DNA of 64,000 nucleotides from Tritonibacter multivorans. Its GTDB lineage: Bacteria > Pseudomonadota > Alphaproteobacteria > Rhodobacterales > Rhodobacteraceae. Positions 17,374-26,835 of this stretch are shown piece after piece. The notes beneath the pieces were generated by a model. The model saw only the letters and a program-made list of their open reading frames with translations. It made no database searches and had not been told where the DNA came from. The stretch's first letter is position 1, and every line of letters starts with the position of its first letter. A program made the position numbers and the translations under genes. Location of the stretch: assembly GCF_001458415.1 (NCBI RefSeq), contig NZ_CYSD01000012.1:186001-250000 (forward strand), in the 5' to 3' direction.

Positions 17374-18038
17374 TGGGTTTCGATTTCACCTTTCACGGCG
17401 CGCAACTGACAGCGCTCGGACACCGCGCAGTGTGGTGGGCCTCGCAGCGCACGCTTGTGGTCTCGGACCTGCATCTGGGCAAATCGGAACGGCACGCACG
17501 GCGCGGCGGCGCGGCGCTGCCCCCCTATGAAGGGCGCGATACACTAGAGCGGCTTCGCGCGCTGACCGACCGCCTGGACCCCAGCACCGTTATTTGTCTT
17601 GGCGACAGCTTTGACGATGATAGGGCCGCAGGCGCATTGATCACAGAGGAACGCGAATTACTTGCGGCTCTCCCAAAGGGTCGGCGTTGGGTCTGGATCG
17701 AAGGCAACCACGATCCCTCCCCACCTGCTTTTGGCGGAGAGGCCCTGTCCAAGCTGACCCTTGGCCCGCTCACCTTCCGGCATATTGCAACAGACCAATC
17801 GGGCGAGGTCAGCGGCCATTACCACCCCAAAGTGGTTGTCCGGCATCAAAGCCGCCCCGCCTTTCTGGTGGACCGGGACAGGCTGATCCTTCCGGCCTTT
17901 GGCACTTATACCGGAGGATTGCGGGCAACCGACCCGGTGCTGCAGGATCTTATGCGGCCCGACGCCATCGCAATCCTCTGCGGTCCCCGCGCCCTGCCCT
18001 GCCCCATGCCCCGCATAAAACCACACGCTCGGCGCTAG
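17373..18038 (+). CDS. pdeM: Ligase-associated DNA damage response endonuclease PdeM
   Basis: Calcineurin-like metallophosphoesterase, 221 residues. Metal-binding motifs are intact: SDLHLGKSERH at 31-41, GD at 77-78 (CLGDSFDD), GNHD at 111-114, and GHYH at 148-151. The ATG shares its A with the helicase stop (TAATG), so the two are translationally coupled and probably act together on damaged DNA. The assignment rests on the motifs plus this coupling. Confidence 0.9.
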   Translation: MGFDFTFHGAQLTALGHRAVWWASQRTLVVSDLHLGKSERHARRGGAALPPYEGRDTLERLRALTDRLDPSTVICLGDSFDDDRAAGALITEERELLAALPKGRRWVWIEGNHDPSPPAFGGEALSKLTLGPLTFRHIATDQSGEVSGHYHPKVVVRHQSRPAFLVDRDRLILPAFGTYTGGLRATDPVLQDLMRPDAIAILCGPRALPCPMPRIKPHARR

Positions 18039-18070
18039 GCAGCTTCGCAAACAGCCCCTAGGCTGGCCCC

Positions 18071-18484
18071 ATGACACAGCAGCGAATCCAACAAAGCTTT
18101 GATGCGCAGACCATGATGACAACCCTTGGCGCCACGCTCGACAGCGTGGAAGAGGGCCGCGTTGTGATCTCTGCACCGATCCTGCCGACCAGCTTGCAGC
18201 AGCTGGGCGCAGCCCATGCGGCGCTGCCCTTTGCCATTAGCGACAGCGCTGCAGGCTATGCGGCGCTGACCGTGATGGAGCAGGGCCTAGAGGTGGTCTC
18301 GGCCGAGGTCAAAATCAACCTCCTCGCGCCCGGTCTGGGCGACCGCCTGCGCGCTACGGGCAAGGTGGTGAAGGCAGGCAAGCGGCTGGTGGTGGTCACG
18401 GCAGAGGTGCACGCGTTGGATCAGGGCCGCGAAACGCTCATCGCGCTCTTACAGGGGACAATGGTACCGGTTCCCGTCCGCTAA
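18071..18484 (+). CDS. PaaI-family hotdog thioesterase
   Basis: 137-residue single hotdog-fold protein, probably hydrolysing an acyl-CoA or aryl-CoA. SDSAAGYAALTV over about 56-68 matches the PaaI active-site helix, and VVSAEVKINLLAPGLGDRL is the following strand pair. The segment usually reading HGG is AAHAALPF, so the catalytic detail is atypical and the substrate cannot be named. It follows pdeM by 32 bp but with no evident functional link. Confidence 0.75.
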   Translation: MTQQRIQQSFDAQTMMTTLGATLDSVEEGRVVISAPILPTSLQQLGAAHAALPFAISDSAAGYAALTVMEQGLEVVSAEVKINLLAPGLGDRLRATGKVVKAGKRLVVVTAEVHALDQGRETLIALLQGTMVPVPVR

Positions 18485-18611
18485 ACCCGGCGGCCTGTCG
18501 CACATCCAAAGCAATAGGGCTCGGGCCCGCTAGAACGCATGTGTGAAGGCCCCAACAGCGCCTCGGCTGTCCTGCGCTATCCTGCAAATTACCTTCCATC
18601 ACAAGCAAGAA

Positions 18612-18646
18612 CGGCGCTCCGAACCGGAACGCCGCTTTTCATCTTT
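18612..18646 (+). terminator. Probable terminator downstream of the thioesterase
   Basis: CGGCGCTCC (18612-18620) pairs with GGAACGCCG (18626-18634) with one mismatch, followed by CTTTTCATCTTTTT. Confidence 0.65.
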
Positions 18647-18669
18647 TTCCAAATATCCCCGCCGGAGGC

Positions 18670-18690
18670 AGCGGAGCCAAAGGCTCCGCT
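18670..18690 (-). terminator. Hairpin downstream of folD
   Basis: AGCGGAGCC and GGCTCCGCT flank an AAA loop, 28 bases beyond the folD stop. It has the same AAA-loop design as the hairpin at 734. The preceding AAATATCCCCGCCGGAGGC at 18651 resembles a motif that I recall as frequent near gene ends in Rhodobacteraceae. No T tract is present on the minus strand. Confidence 0.45.
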
Positions 18691-18717
18691 TTACGCGGTC
18701 AACCCTTCCAGCCCAAC

Positions 18718-19608
18718 TTAGGCTGTGAGCCCTTCCGGCTCGGCCAGATTGTTGGCGCGGCAGCAGGCGGTCACGGTGTTGGCCAGCAGGCAGGCGATAG
18801 TCATCGGACCCACACCGCCCGGAACTGGGGTGATTGCACCGGCACGTTCCGCGCAGGAGGCAAAGTCGACGTCGCCCACAAGCTTGTTCTTGCCGTCGCG
18901 TTCAATGCGGTTGATGCCCACGTCGATCACGGTGGCGCCTTCTTTGATCCAGTCACCCGGAACCATTTCAGGACGGCCCACAGCGGCGACAACGATGTCT
19001 GCACGGCGGACAACCTCCGGAAGGTCTTTGGTGCGGGAATGCGCAATGGTCACGGTGCAGCTGTCGCCCAGCAGCAGCTGCGCCATCGGCTTACCAACGA
19101 TGTTGGAACGGCCGATCACAACCGCGTCCATGCCAGAGAGCGAACCGTGATAATCACGCAGCATCATCAGGCAGCCCAGCGGGGTGCAAGGCACCATGGA
19201 TTTCTGACCGGTGCCCAGAAGACCCACGTTGGAGATGTGGAAGCCATCCACGTCTTTTTCCGGCGCGATGGAGTTGATGACCAGATCTTCGTCCAGGTGC
19301 TTGGGCAGCGGCAGCTGCACCAGAATACCGTGCACGGTCGGGTCATTGTTCAGCTTGTCGATCAGCGCCAGCAGGTCCGCCTCAGAGGTCTCGGCATCGA
19401 GCTTGTGCTCGAAAGAGTTCATGCCGACCTCAACGGTCTGTTTGCCTTTGGAACGCACGTAAACCTGAGACGCCGGGTCTTCGCCCACCAACACCACGGC
19501 CAGGCCGGGGGTGATGTCGTGCTCTTCTTTCAGGCGGGTCACATGGCCCGCAACCTTTTCGCGGACGGTTGCGGCAAAGGCTTTGCCGTCAATGATATTC
19601 GCTGCCAT
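18718..19608 (-). CDS. folD: Bifunctional methylenetetrahydrofolate dehydrogenase/cyclohydrolase
   Basis: Interconverts 5,10-methylene- and 10-formyl-tetrahydrofolate with NADP. The 296-residue protein has the catalytic Tyr50/Lys54 pair in YVRSKGK, the [10 protein letters not shown] signature, the dinucleotide-site motif [14 protein letters not shown] and [10 protein letters not shown] near the C terminus. It is the third gene of a minus-strand fhs / chorismate mutase / folD run and shares the one-carbon pathway with fhs. Confidence 0.96.
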   Translation of the reverse strand: MAANIIDGKAFAATVREKVAGHVTRLKEEHDITPGLAVVLVGEDPASQVYVRSKGKQTVEVGMNSFEHKLDAETSEADLLALIDKLNNDPTVHGILVQLPLPKHLDEDLVINSIAPEKDVDGFHISNVGLLGTGQKSMVPCTPLGCLMMLRDYHGSLSGMDAVVIGRSNIVGKPMAQLLLGDSCTVTIAHSRTKDLPEVVRRADIVVAAVGRPEMVPGDWIKEGATVIDVGINRIERDGKNKLVGDVDFASCAERAGAITPVPGGVGPMTIACLLANTVTACCRANNLAEPEGLTA

Positions 19609-19648
19609 TGCTGTCTTCCTTGTTGCTGCGGGCCCCGGTACGGGCCGC

Positions 19649-19954
19649 CTATTCTTCTCGGATTACCTGCGCTTCGCGGGCAATCGACCAATCAACCAGT
19701 TGCCGCCAAAGACGTTCGACCAGTTCGCGGTCCAGCCCGGCTGCTTCGGCCCGGTCGCCCGCATTGGTCACCACCTCTTCGACCCGTTCAGGGATCCGCG
19801 CTGGCCAGCCATTGATCTGTTTCAGCGCGATGGCCCGGTCAATGTATCCCGCACGTTCTACAAACAGCGCCACCAGATCTTCGTCTAGCGCATCGATTTG
19901 CGCACGAAGGTCGGTCATGTCGTTGCAGTCTTTCGGCGGAATACGGTTGGTCAT
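19649..19954 (-). CDS. Chorismate mutase (AroQ type)
   Basis: 101-residue all-helical chorismate mutase that converts chorismate to prephenate. Family features: [20 protein letters not shown] with the first conserved Arg, [10 protein letters not shown] with the active-site Lys, and the C-terminal helix ending with REAQVIREE. The length fits a monofunctional AroQ domain (PchB-like). It sits between fhs and folD, an odd neighbour for folate enzymes, unless chorismate supply is tied to folate or aromatic metabolism. A 13-bp hairpin lies directly upstream and touches its Shine-Dalgarno. Confidence 0.85.
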   Translation of the reverse strand: MTNRIPPKDCNDMTDLRAQIDALDEDLVALFVERAGYIDRAIALKQINGWPARIPERVEEVVTNAGDRAEAAGLDRELVERLWRQLVDWSIAREAQVIREE

Positions 19955-19966
19955 CGTTTCAAACTC

Positions 19967-19996
19967 CTACGGCCCGGGAATACTCCCGGGCCGTAG
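19967..19996 (-). promoter_or_regulatory. Perfect 13-bp intercistronic hairpin overlapping the chorismate mutase ribosome-binding site
   Basis: On the minus strand CTACGGCCCGGGA pairs perfectly with TCCCGGGCCGTAG across a 4-nt loop. The 3' arm ends in TAG, which is followed by GAG, so AGGAG, the best Shine-Dalgarno for the ATG at 19954, is partly inside the stem. No T tract follows, so an RNA-processing or translation-control role is more likely than termination. Confidence 0.7.
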
Positions 19997-20013
19997 GTGA
20001 CGCAATTTGCGTC

Positions 20014-21690
20014 TTAGAACAAGCCTTCGATCTGGCCTTCTTCGTTCAGACGGATGCTTTCCGACGCAGGTTTGCGCGGCAGACCCGGCATGGTCATGAT
20101 CTCACCGCAGACAACCACGATGAAGCCAGCACCCGCAGAGAGGCGAACCTCACGAACCGGAACGGAGTGGCCGGTGGGCGCACCGCGCAGGTTCGGGTCG
20201 GTGGAGAAGGAGTACTGGGTTTTCGCCATGCAGACCGGCAGGTTGCCATAGCCCGCTGCTTCCCACTCTTTCAGCTGGTTGCGGATCTTCGCGTCAGCCA
20301 GAACCTCGTCGGCGCGGTAGATGCGCTTGGCGATGGTTTCGATCTTCTCGAACAGCGGCATGTCGTCCGGGTAGATCGGCGCGAAGGACGCGGCACCAGA
20401 TTCGGCCAGCTCGACCACTTTTTCAGCCAGCGGTGCGGAGCCTTCAGAGCCCAGCTCCCAGTGACGGGACAGGATCGCTTCCACACCGTGGGAGGCAACA
20501 TAGTCCTTCACGGCCTGGATTTCTGCGTCGGTGTCGGTGACGAAGTGGTTGATCGCGACAACCGCCGGAACGCCGAAGGATTTGACGTTCTCGATGTGAC
20601 GGCCAAGGTTTGCACAACCGTTGTTCACAGCTTCGACGTTTTCCGCGCCGAGGTCTGCTTTGGCAACGCCGCCGTTCATTTTCATTGCGCGCACAGTGGC
20701 AACAATCACAACCGCGTCGGGTGCGATGCCTGCTTTGCGGCACTTGATGTTCATGAACTTCTCAGCACCGAGGTCGGCACCAAAGCCTGCTTCGGTCACA
20801 ACGTAGTCCGCAACTTTCAGCGCAGTCTTGGTTGCGATCACAGAGTTACAGCCGTGTGCGATGTTCGCGAACGGGCCACCGTGGACAAACGCCGGGTTGT
20901 TTTCCAGAGTCTGAACCAGGTTCGGCTGCATTGCGTCTTTCAGCAGAACGGTCATTGCGCCTTCTGCTTTGATGTCGCGGCAGTAAACCGGGGTCTTGTC
21001 GCGGCGGTAGGCCACGATGATGTCGCCCAGACGCTTTTCCAGATCCTGCAGGTCGTTTGCCAGGCAGAGGATCGCCATAACTTCAGATGCCACGGTGATG
21101 TCGAAACCGGTTTCACGCGGGAAGCCGTTGGACACGCCACCCAGGGAGGCGGTGATCTGACGCAGGGCGCGGTCGTTCATGTCGACCACACGACGCCATG
21201 CAACACGACGGATGTCGATTTCGCACTCGTTGCCCCAGTAGATGTGGTTGTCGATCATCGCCGACAGCAGGGAGTGCGCAGAGGTGATTGCGTGGAAGTC
21301 ACCGGTGAAGTGGAGATTCATTTCCTCCATCGGGACAACCTGCGCCATGCCGCCACCGGCCGCGCCACCCTTCATGCCGAAGTTCGGGCCGAGGGACGCT
21401 TCGCGAATACAGATCATCGCGTTTTTGCCGATGCGGTTCAGGCCATCGCCCAGACCAACGGTGGTGGTGGTCTTACCTTCGCCCGCCGGGGTCGGGTTGA
21501 TGGCGGTCACGAGGATCAGCTTGCCGTCTTCCTTGGATTTCACCGAGTTGATGAAGTCCTGGCTGACTTTGGCCTTGTCGTGGCCATAGGGCAGCAGATC
21601 GTCGTTGGACATGCCGATTTTGGCACCGATCTCTTGGATCGGGAGCTTGTTCGCCTCGCGGGCGATTTCAATGTCACTCTTGTAGCTCAT
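20014..21690 (-). CDS. fhs: Formate-tetrahydrofolate ligase
   Basis: ATP-dependent synthesis of 10-formyl-tetrahydrofolate from formate. The 558-residue protein matches the usual length and has the N-terminal P-loop region [11 protein letters not shown] at 66-76, followed by [11 protein letters not shown] and [10 protein letters not shown]. In Roseobacter-group bacteria this enzyme is linked to oxidation of methyl groups from compounds such as DMSP, here paired with folD two genes downstream. Confidence 0.97.
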   Translation of the reverse strand: MSYKSDIEIAREANKLPIQEIGAKIGMSNDDLLPYGHDKAKVSQDFINSVKSKEDGKLILVTAINPTPAGEGKTTTTVGLGDGLNRIGKNAMICIREASLGPNFGMKGGAAGGGMAQVVPMEEMNLHFTGDFHAITSAHSLLSAMIDNHIYWGNECEIDIRRVAWRRVVDMNDRALRQITASLGGVSNGFPRETGFDITVASEVMAILCLANDLQDLEKRLGDIIVAYRRDKTPVYCRDIKAEGAMTVLLKDAMQPNLVQTLENNPAFVHGGPFANIAHGCNSVIATKTALKVADYVVTEAGFGADLGAEKFMNIKCRKAGIAPDAVVIVATVRAMKMNGGVAKADLGAENVEAVNNGCANLGRHIENVKSFGVPAVVAINHFVTDTDAEIQAVKDYVASHGVEAILSRHWELGSEGSAPLAEKVVELAESGAASFAPIYPDDMPLFEKIETIAKRIYRADEVLADAKIRNQLKEWEAAGYGNLPVCMAKTQYSFSTDPNLRGAPTGHSVPVREVRLSAGAGFIVVVCGEIMTMPGLPRKPASESIRLNEEGQIEGLF

Positions 21691-21840
21691 GGCCTTGAGT
21701 CCTCAGTCTCGAGTTCTGGGTTTGCGGCGGGACCGCCGTCTGGCTCAAGGCTTAGCTTGTCGTATTCAGACTTCGCCCTCTGTTTTCGACATAATTCTGT
21801 CCCCGAGCGTCTTATTTGAATTTCACGCCGCCCTCAGTGA

Positions 21841-21883
21841 CGCGGAAAGGAAACATGTCGGATCTGAAATGTCGCTTTCCGCG
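21841..21883. other. Inverted repeat upstream of fhs
   Basis: CGCGGAAAG (21841-21849) and CTTTCCGCG (21875-21883) form 9-bp arms around 25 nt. The site lies between the MOSC stop and the fhs start on the same strand, so it may be a weak terminator for the former or an operator or leader element for the latter. Confidence 0.4.
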
Positions 21884-21900
21884 CATGAGCTGTCTGGGCG

Positions 21901-22485
21901 TCAGCCCGCCTCGCCCAGCCATCCGCGCTGGTCGGGCACGAACAAACGAAGAGATTCGCCCAGCTTCAAGCTGCCCGGACGTTCGACCCAAGCGGTAACC
22001 CCGCGGCGATTGGTTGCAGCTGTTTTGAATTTCGGCCCGTAACCAGCGTGATCTTTTTCAATCTCGCGACCGGGAATAATGCAGGGGCGGTTCTCCATAT
22101 CGATGGTCAGCGTCACCCCGTCCGGTCCCTGCAGACGCGCCGACGGCGGCACATGGGTAAAGTCCGGGATGCCACGAAGGATCAATGAAGCTCCCAAATA
22201 CGACGGATCGAGCGCCTCCATGCCCATTTCTGCGGCAATCGCGTCCAGCTCTTCCTGCGCCAAAATCGTCAGCTGGCGCACGTTGCGGATCTCTGTTCCC
22301 TTGTCATAAAGGTTGGTCATCCGCACACAGGAAGGGCGGTTTTCGCCCGCGTGGCGTTCGCCAGTGACACCGTGGAAGCCCAGTTCCATCGCCTCGCGCG
22401 GGCTGGCGGTAATGCCTGCTTCTGCGGGCACATGCCCCATCCAGACAATTTCCCCAGCAAATTCAGTTTCGCGCAAGACCGGCAT
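21901..22485 (-). CDS. MOSC domain-containing protein
   Basis: 194-residue protein with an MOSC (molybdenum cofactor sulfurase C-terminal) type domain, a fold that carries or transfers sulfur in molybdoenzyme or thiol chemistry. Visible family features include GFHGVTGERHAGENRPSCVRM near the N-terminal third and WVERPGSLKLGESLRLFVP near the end. The Cys in the RPSC segment is a candidate reactive residue. Translation is taken from the ATG at 22485, which has AAGGAGAG upstream; the open frame extends further but without a site. Substrate unknown. Confidence 0.8.
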   Translation of the reverse strand: MPVLRETEFAGEIVWMGHVPAEAGITASPREAMELGFHGVTGERHAGENRPSCVRMTNLYDKGTEIRNVRQLTILAQEELDAIAAEMGMEALDPSYLGASLILRGIPDFTHVPPSARLQGPDGVTLTIDMENRPCIIPGREIEKDHAGYGPKFKTAATNRRGVTAWVERPGSLKLGESLRLFVPDQRGWLGEAG

Positions 22486-22661
22486 GGTGCTCTCCTTCAA
22501 AGATCGGTTCGCGCCGAAAATGCCCCTGCCCTGTCCCCATGACAACCCCATGCGGGTCATCAATCGCTGGCGCGCACAGGAAAGCGGCGCGTGCCAGACC
22601 GGGCGCAGTGGCGAAAACAGTCGACTGTCAAAAAATTAGGAGAAACAGAGCAGCGCCGCGC

Positions 22662-23354
22662 TCAGACGCGACGGCTGCGGGCCTCAAACATGCAGACCGC
22701 TGCGATCATGCCCACCACAAAGACCAGTTCCATCAGTTCTTCTGCGACACTGAAACCAGCAACCGTCTCGGGTGACAAGGTCACACCGAACTCAGCCATC
22801 TTGCGCCCAATCCCATCAATTGTTTTGGCGACAACACCCAAGCCGAGGGTACCAACAACCATCCAAGCCCAAGCCGCGCGCTCTGACCAAAGCGCTGTCC
22901 ACATCAACGGCATCTGCCGCGCCAGCTTCCAAAGCACCGTCAAAATAAGAGCGATCACCGCGGCGCCAATCAGTTTTTCACCCATCGGCGCATCTCCGGA
23001 GTACAGCCGCAGCTGCAGGATACCTTCGGACAAAAACGCCTTGTCCCAGTCCAACTCTCGAGCGGCAAACAGGGAAAACCCAACAACAATCGGCCAACGA
23101 TAGGCAAGCTGCGCATAGGACGACAGGCTGAGCACGGTGACCGCAGCCAGCCCCCACAGCACGGCAGAGGCCACTTCGATCGGCCCGGCTTCCTTGGTGA
23201 CGGCATAAAATATGTCATCTGCCCCCAACGCCCGAAACCCGGCAAAAAGGGCGATCGCAACAGCGGCGTAGGCAAAGAGCCACGGCGACGGGGCAACGTC
23301 GGCATGCACAGAACCTTGCGCGTCCTGCGGCCAGTTTTCGCGGACTGCTGTCAT
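22662..23354 (-). CDS. Multi-pass membrane protein of unknown function
   Basis: 230-residue integral membrane protein not recognised as a known family. Hydrophobic segments are visible near 25-45, 57-78, 82-98, 126-143, 158-176 and 204-223. A conserved-looking loop AARELDWDKAFLSEGI lies between segments three and four. It stands alone on the minus strand with about 160-bp gaps on both sides. The start ATG at 23354 is preceded by GGAGGG. Confidence 0.7.
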   Translation of the reverse strand: MTAVRENWPQDAQGSVHADVAPSPWLFAYAAVAIALFAGFRALGADDIFYAVTKEAGPIEVASAVLWGLAAVTVLSLSSYAQLAYRWPIVVGFSLFAARELDWDKAFLSEGILQLRLYSGDAPMGEKLIGAAVIALILTVLWKLARQMPLMWTALWSERAAWAWMVVGTLGLGVVAKTIDGIGRKMAEFGVTLSPETVAGFSVAEELMELVFVVGMIAAVCMFEARSRRV

Positions 23355-23437
23355 TCTACCCTCCGGCTTTTGTAACGAATTTACAAAAGCTAGAGGGCCG
23401 CCTTGTTACATTCAAGTCATGCGCGGCGTGAAAACAA

Positions 23438-23466
23438 CAAAAAAGCCGCCCCGAAAGGCGGCTTTT
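23438..23466 (-). terminator. Rho-independent terminator of ftsH
   Basis: Read on the minus strand, AAAAGCCGCC pairs with GGCGGCTTTT across TTTCGG, and the T run continues. It starts about 50 bases after the ftsH stop. Confidence 0.88.
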
Positions 23467-23517
23467 CCGTCAGTGCATAGCGTGGCTTGGGTGTCAGGCT
23501 GTGCCGACAGGTCCCAA

Positions 23518-25437
23518 TCAGGCGGTAGGTTCAGGCTCCATATCGCCGCCCGCGTCGCCATCCGTCGAAGGCTTCTTAGCCTTCGGGATCGCCGTGACAG
23601 AGGCCGCAGCTTCTTCTGAGCCGCTACCAGCATCATCATCGCTGCTGGGGGGCTCGCCATTCATCACACGCTTGATCTCTTCACCGGTGAGAGTCTCGTA
23701 TTCCAGCAGACCTTCGGCCAGACGTTCCCACTCTTCTTTGTGGTCTTCAAGGATCTTAAACGCACGGTCATAGGCGTTCTGGATGAAGGCTTTGACCTCT
23801 TCCTCGATCAGCTCTTTGGTATTCGCCGAGACCGAGAAGCCCGCGGTATTGCCAGAATAGCCTTCGTGCGCTTCGGCGTAGTCAATATTGCCGACCTTAT
23901 CCGACATGCCCCAGCGCAGCACCATGGCGCGCGCCAGTTGGCTTGCCTGCTGAATGTCACCGGCAGGGCCGTTCGACACATGGTGTTCACCGTATTTCAG
24001 GATCTCTGCGGCCTTGCCCGCCATGGTCATGGCCAGCTTCTGTTCACATTCATCCTTGTGCCAGTTCAGGCGGTCGATTTCTGGCAGGGACACAACCATA
24101 CCCAGCGCACCACCGCGTGGGATAATGGTGGCCTTATAAACCGGGTCACATTCCGGCAGCACCAGACCAACCACTGCGTGGCCTGCCTCGTGGTAGGCGG
24201 TTTTCTCTTTTTGATCCTGCGTCAGGACCATCGACCGGCGCTCTGCGCCCATCATGACTTTGTCCTTGGCGTTCTCAAAATCTTCCATGGTGACAAAGCG
24301 ACGGCCCACACGTGCGGCCATTAGCGCGGCTTCGTTCACAAGGTTCGCCAGATCCGCACCCGAGAAACCGGGTGTACCACGGGCGATGATTCGCAGGTCT
24401 ACATCGGCCCCCAGCGGCGTCTTGCGGGCATGCACGCCAAGGATCTTTTCGCGGCCTTTGATGTCGGGGTTGCCAACAGTCACGTTGCGGTCGAAACGAC
24501 CCGGACGCAGCAGCGCGGGGTCCAGAACGTCGCGGCGGTTGGTCGCGGCCAGAATGATCACGCCTTCATTCGCTTCAAAACCGTCCATTTCGACCAGCAG
24601 CTGGTTCAGCGTCTGTTCGCGTTCGTCGTTGCCGCCGCCATAACCGGCACCACGATGGCGCCCTACAGCGTCGATTTCATCGATGAACACAATACAGGGC
24701 GCGTTCTTCTTGGCCTGTTCGAACATGTCGCGGACACGGCTTGCACCAACGCCCACAAACATCTCAACAAAGTCGGAACCCGAGATGGTGAAGAAAGGGA
24801 CACCCGCTTCGCCTGCAATCGCACGCGCCAGCAGCGTCTTACCGGTGCCCGGAGGGCCCACCAGCAGCGCGCCTTTGGGGATCTTGCCGCCCAGACGGCT
24901 GAATTTCTGCGGATTGCGCAGGAATTCAACGATTTCCTCGAGTTCTTCCTTCGCCTCATCAATGCCCGCAACATCGTCAAAGGTCACGCGGCCCTGCTTT
25001 TCGGTCAGCATCTTGGCCTTGGATTTGCCAAAGCCCATAGCGCCACCTTTGCCGCCGCCTTGCATCCGGTTCATGAAATAGACCCAGACACCGATCAACA
25101 GCAGGAACGGCAGAAGCGTTATAACAAAGCTCTGCAAACCTGACTGCTCCTGCTTTTCAGCTTTGACCGGAACACCCTGCGCGATCAGCAGATCCGTGAC
25201 CTTGGCATCGCCGGGAACAATGGTCACATAGCTTTCACCCCCTGCTGTGGTGTAGCGGACCTGTTCACCATCCAAGGTGGCTGCTTTGACCTGACCACCG
25301 TCTACGGCGGCGACGAAGTCGGAATAAGTTCTTTCGCGGCTTTGCAATGTATTGCCGGTTCCGCTGAACAAATTGAACAGCGCGAGGACCAGCAGGAACA
25401 GAACAACCCAAAAGGCGATATTACGTGCGTTGCCCAA
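23518..25437 (-). CDS. ftsH: ATP-dependent zinc metalloprotease FtsH
   Basis: Membrane-bound AAA protease for quality control and for turnover of regulators such as LpxC in other bacteria. The 639-residue protein has two membrane helices (about 7-23 and 104-122), Walker A GPPGTGKT at 194-201, Walker B FIDEID at 251-256, and the zinc site HEAGH at 416-420. The C-terminal tail is acidic and Ala/Ser-rich. It follows tilS on the minus strand with a 78-bp gap and ends at a strong terminator. Confidence 0.97.
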   Translation of the reverse strand: MGNARNIAFWVVLFLLVLALFNLFSGTGNTLQSRERTYSDFVAAVDGGQVKAATLDGEQVRYTTAGGESYVTIVPGDAKVTDLLIAQGVPVKAEKQEQSGLQSFVITLLPFLLLIGVWVYFMNRMQGGGKGGAMGFGKSKAKMLTEKQGRVTFDDVAGIDEAKEELEEIVEFLRNPQKFSRLGGKIPKGALLVGPPGTGKTLLARAIAGEAGVPFFTISGSDFVEMFVGVGASRVRDMFEQAKKNAPCIVFIDEIDAVGRHRGAGYGGGNDEREQTLNQLLVEMDGFEANEGVIILAATNRRDVLDPALLRPGRFDRNVTVGNPDIKGREKILGVHARKTPLGADVDLRIIARGTPGFSGADLANLVNEAALMAARVGRRFVTMEDFENAKDKVMMGAERRSMVLTQDQKEKTAYHEAGHAVVGLVLPECDPVYKATIIPRGGALGMVVSLPEIDRLNWHKDECEQKLAMTMAGKAAEILKYGEHHVSNGPAGDIQQASQLARAMVLRWGMSDKVGNIDYAEAHEGYSGNTAGFSVSANTKELIEEEVKAFIQNAYDRAFKILEDHKEEWERLAEGLLEYETLTGEEIKRVMNGEPPSSDDDAGSGSEEAAASVTAIPKAKKPSTDGDAGGDMEPEPTA

Positions 25438-25515
25438 GGAAATCTCCTGAAGAAGTCATAACGCCCAAAGGGGCGCGTGGGGTTACCTTCTAAAATAGGG
25501 ATGATTGACAGAGGT

Positions 25516-26817
25516 TCAATGAGATAAAAGCCTGCTGTAAAACTCTGCGCCCGAACGGGCTTGTTCGACACGGTATCCGGCGCTCCAGCCTGCTAAAGGG
25601 GCGGCCAGCAGCTTGTCCCCACGCCAAACTCCCGGACTTGCGGCTAAAACGCTCCGCGGGAGATCCAGATCCCGCCAGTCTGAGAACTGCAAAAGCCCTT
25701 CGTGGCCAACTGCCCGGACGCGCGCGCTGGACTGATTCATATCGGTGTAGGCATCAACCTGACGCACGCTGGGCGCATGCAGGCTGAGCTGATTGTCCCA
25801 GGTCGCCCCGATGTCAGCAGACAATCCTGCAACTGCGTTCAATTCCCGCGTGACCCAAGTGCTGCCTTTGCGGGTCACCAGCTGGCAACCGGCCAGAGTA
25901 AAGGACGTCCCGTGGCGCACGGCCCGCAAGGCCGCCAACATCGGATCGCGACGCGGCGGATACACCTGCCCGGACATCCAGCCCAAGGAATGCCGCAGCA
26001 GACGAAATGCGATTTCTTCGGGCAACACCCGAAATCCGCGCTGATTTATCCGCACCCCAAGGGGACTGACCTGCAACAGCTCTTGAGCCGAAGTAAACGC
26101 ATACCAATCCAGGGCATCCCGCGAACGGGCCATGTTTTCGGCCACGGCGGTCAGGGTTGAAACGGTCAGCCCCAAAGGTTCCAGCAGGTCCATCGCCTGA
26201 CGGATGCGAACCCGTTCGAATTTGGTGTTTTCATTGCTGGGATCATCGATCCAGGCAATATCGCGGGCCTGCAAATAGGCCTGAAGCTCTGCACGCCGCA
26301 GGTCCAACATCGGGCGCGCCAGCATTATACCGTTGCGCATCCGTCGGGGCCGCATGGCCGCGAGGCCTGTCACACCGGACGCCCGACGCAGGCGCATCAG
26401 AACCGTTTCAGCCTGATCATCGGCGGTATGGCCTAACGCAATCATTGGAATGTCACGCCCTTTGGCCCAGCGGGTCAGCAGATCATACCGCGCCTCGCGC
26501 GCTTGGTCTTGCAGGTTGCCCCCCTGCGGCCCTGCCTCCCAGACCAATGTGTCATGGGGCACACCCAACTGATCGCACACGGCTTTGGCCGCAGCCGCCT
26601 CTTCTTGTGAAGCCGCCCGCAAACGGTGATCGACGGTTGCGGCAAACAGTTCAATGCCGGTGCCTGCCAGACCTTCTACAGCCAAAGACAGCAGCGCCAA
26701 AGAATCACTCCCGCCGGACACCGCAATACCAAGGCGCACAGGGGCCGCACGCAAAATATCACTGCGCACCGCCGCGATGAGACTCTCAAACGGCTGGCTG
26801 TCTTTGGCAGGTGTCAT
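25516..26817 (-). CDS. tilS: tRNA(Ile)-lysidine synthetase
   Basis: Converts cytidine 34 of tRNA-Ile(CAU) to lysidine so that AUA is read as Ile. The 433-residue protein has the PP-loop motif SGGSDS at 34-39 and, further on, IALGHTADDQAETVLMRL, the usual N-type ATP pyrophosphatase features, with a diverged C-terminal region. It lies 18 bp after cpoB on the same strand, the common tol-pal / tilS / ftsH order of alphaproteobacteria. Confidence 0.92.
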   Translation of the reverse strand: MTPAKDSQPFESLIAAVRSDILRAAPVRLGIAVSGGSDSLALLSLAVEGLAGTGIELFAATVDHRLRAASQEEAAAAKAVCDQLGVPHDTLVWEAGPQGGNLQDQAREARYDLLTRWAKGRDIPMIALGHTADDQAETVLMRLRRASGVTGLAAMRPRRMRNGIMLARPMLDLRRAELQAYLQARDIAWIDDPSNENTKFERVRIRQAMDLLEPLGLTVSTLTAVAENMARSRDALDWYAFTSAQELLQVSPLGVRINQRGFRVLPEEIAFRLLRHSLGWMSGQVYPPRRDPMLAALRAVRHGTSFTLAGCQLVTRKGSTWVTRELNAVAGLSADIGATWDNQLSLHAPSVRQVDAYTDMNQSSARVRAVGHEGLLQFSDWRDLDLPRSVLAASPGVWRGDKLLAAPLAGWSAGYRVEQARSGAEFYSRLLSH

Positions 26818-26835
26818 AGCAGCAGCATCAGGTCA

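Noticed and set aside
20167-21819. 550-codon open frame antisense to fhs
   Set aside because: Shadow of fhs; no recognisable domain.
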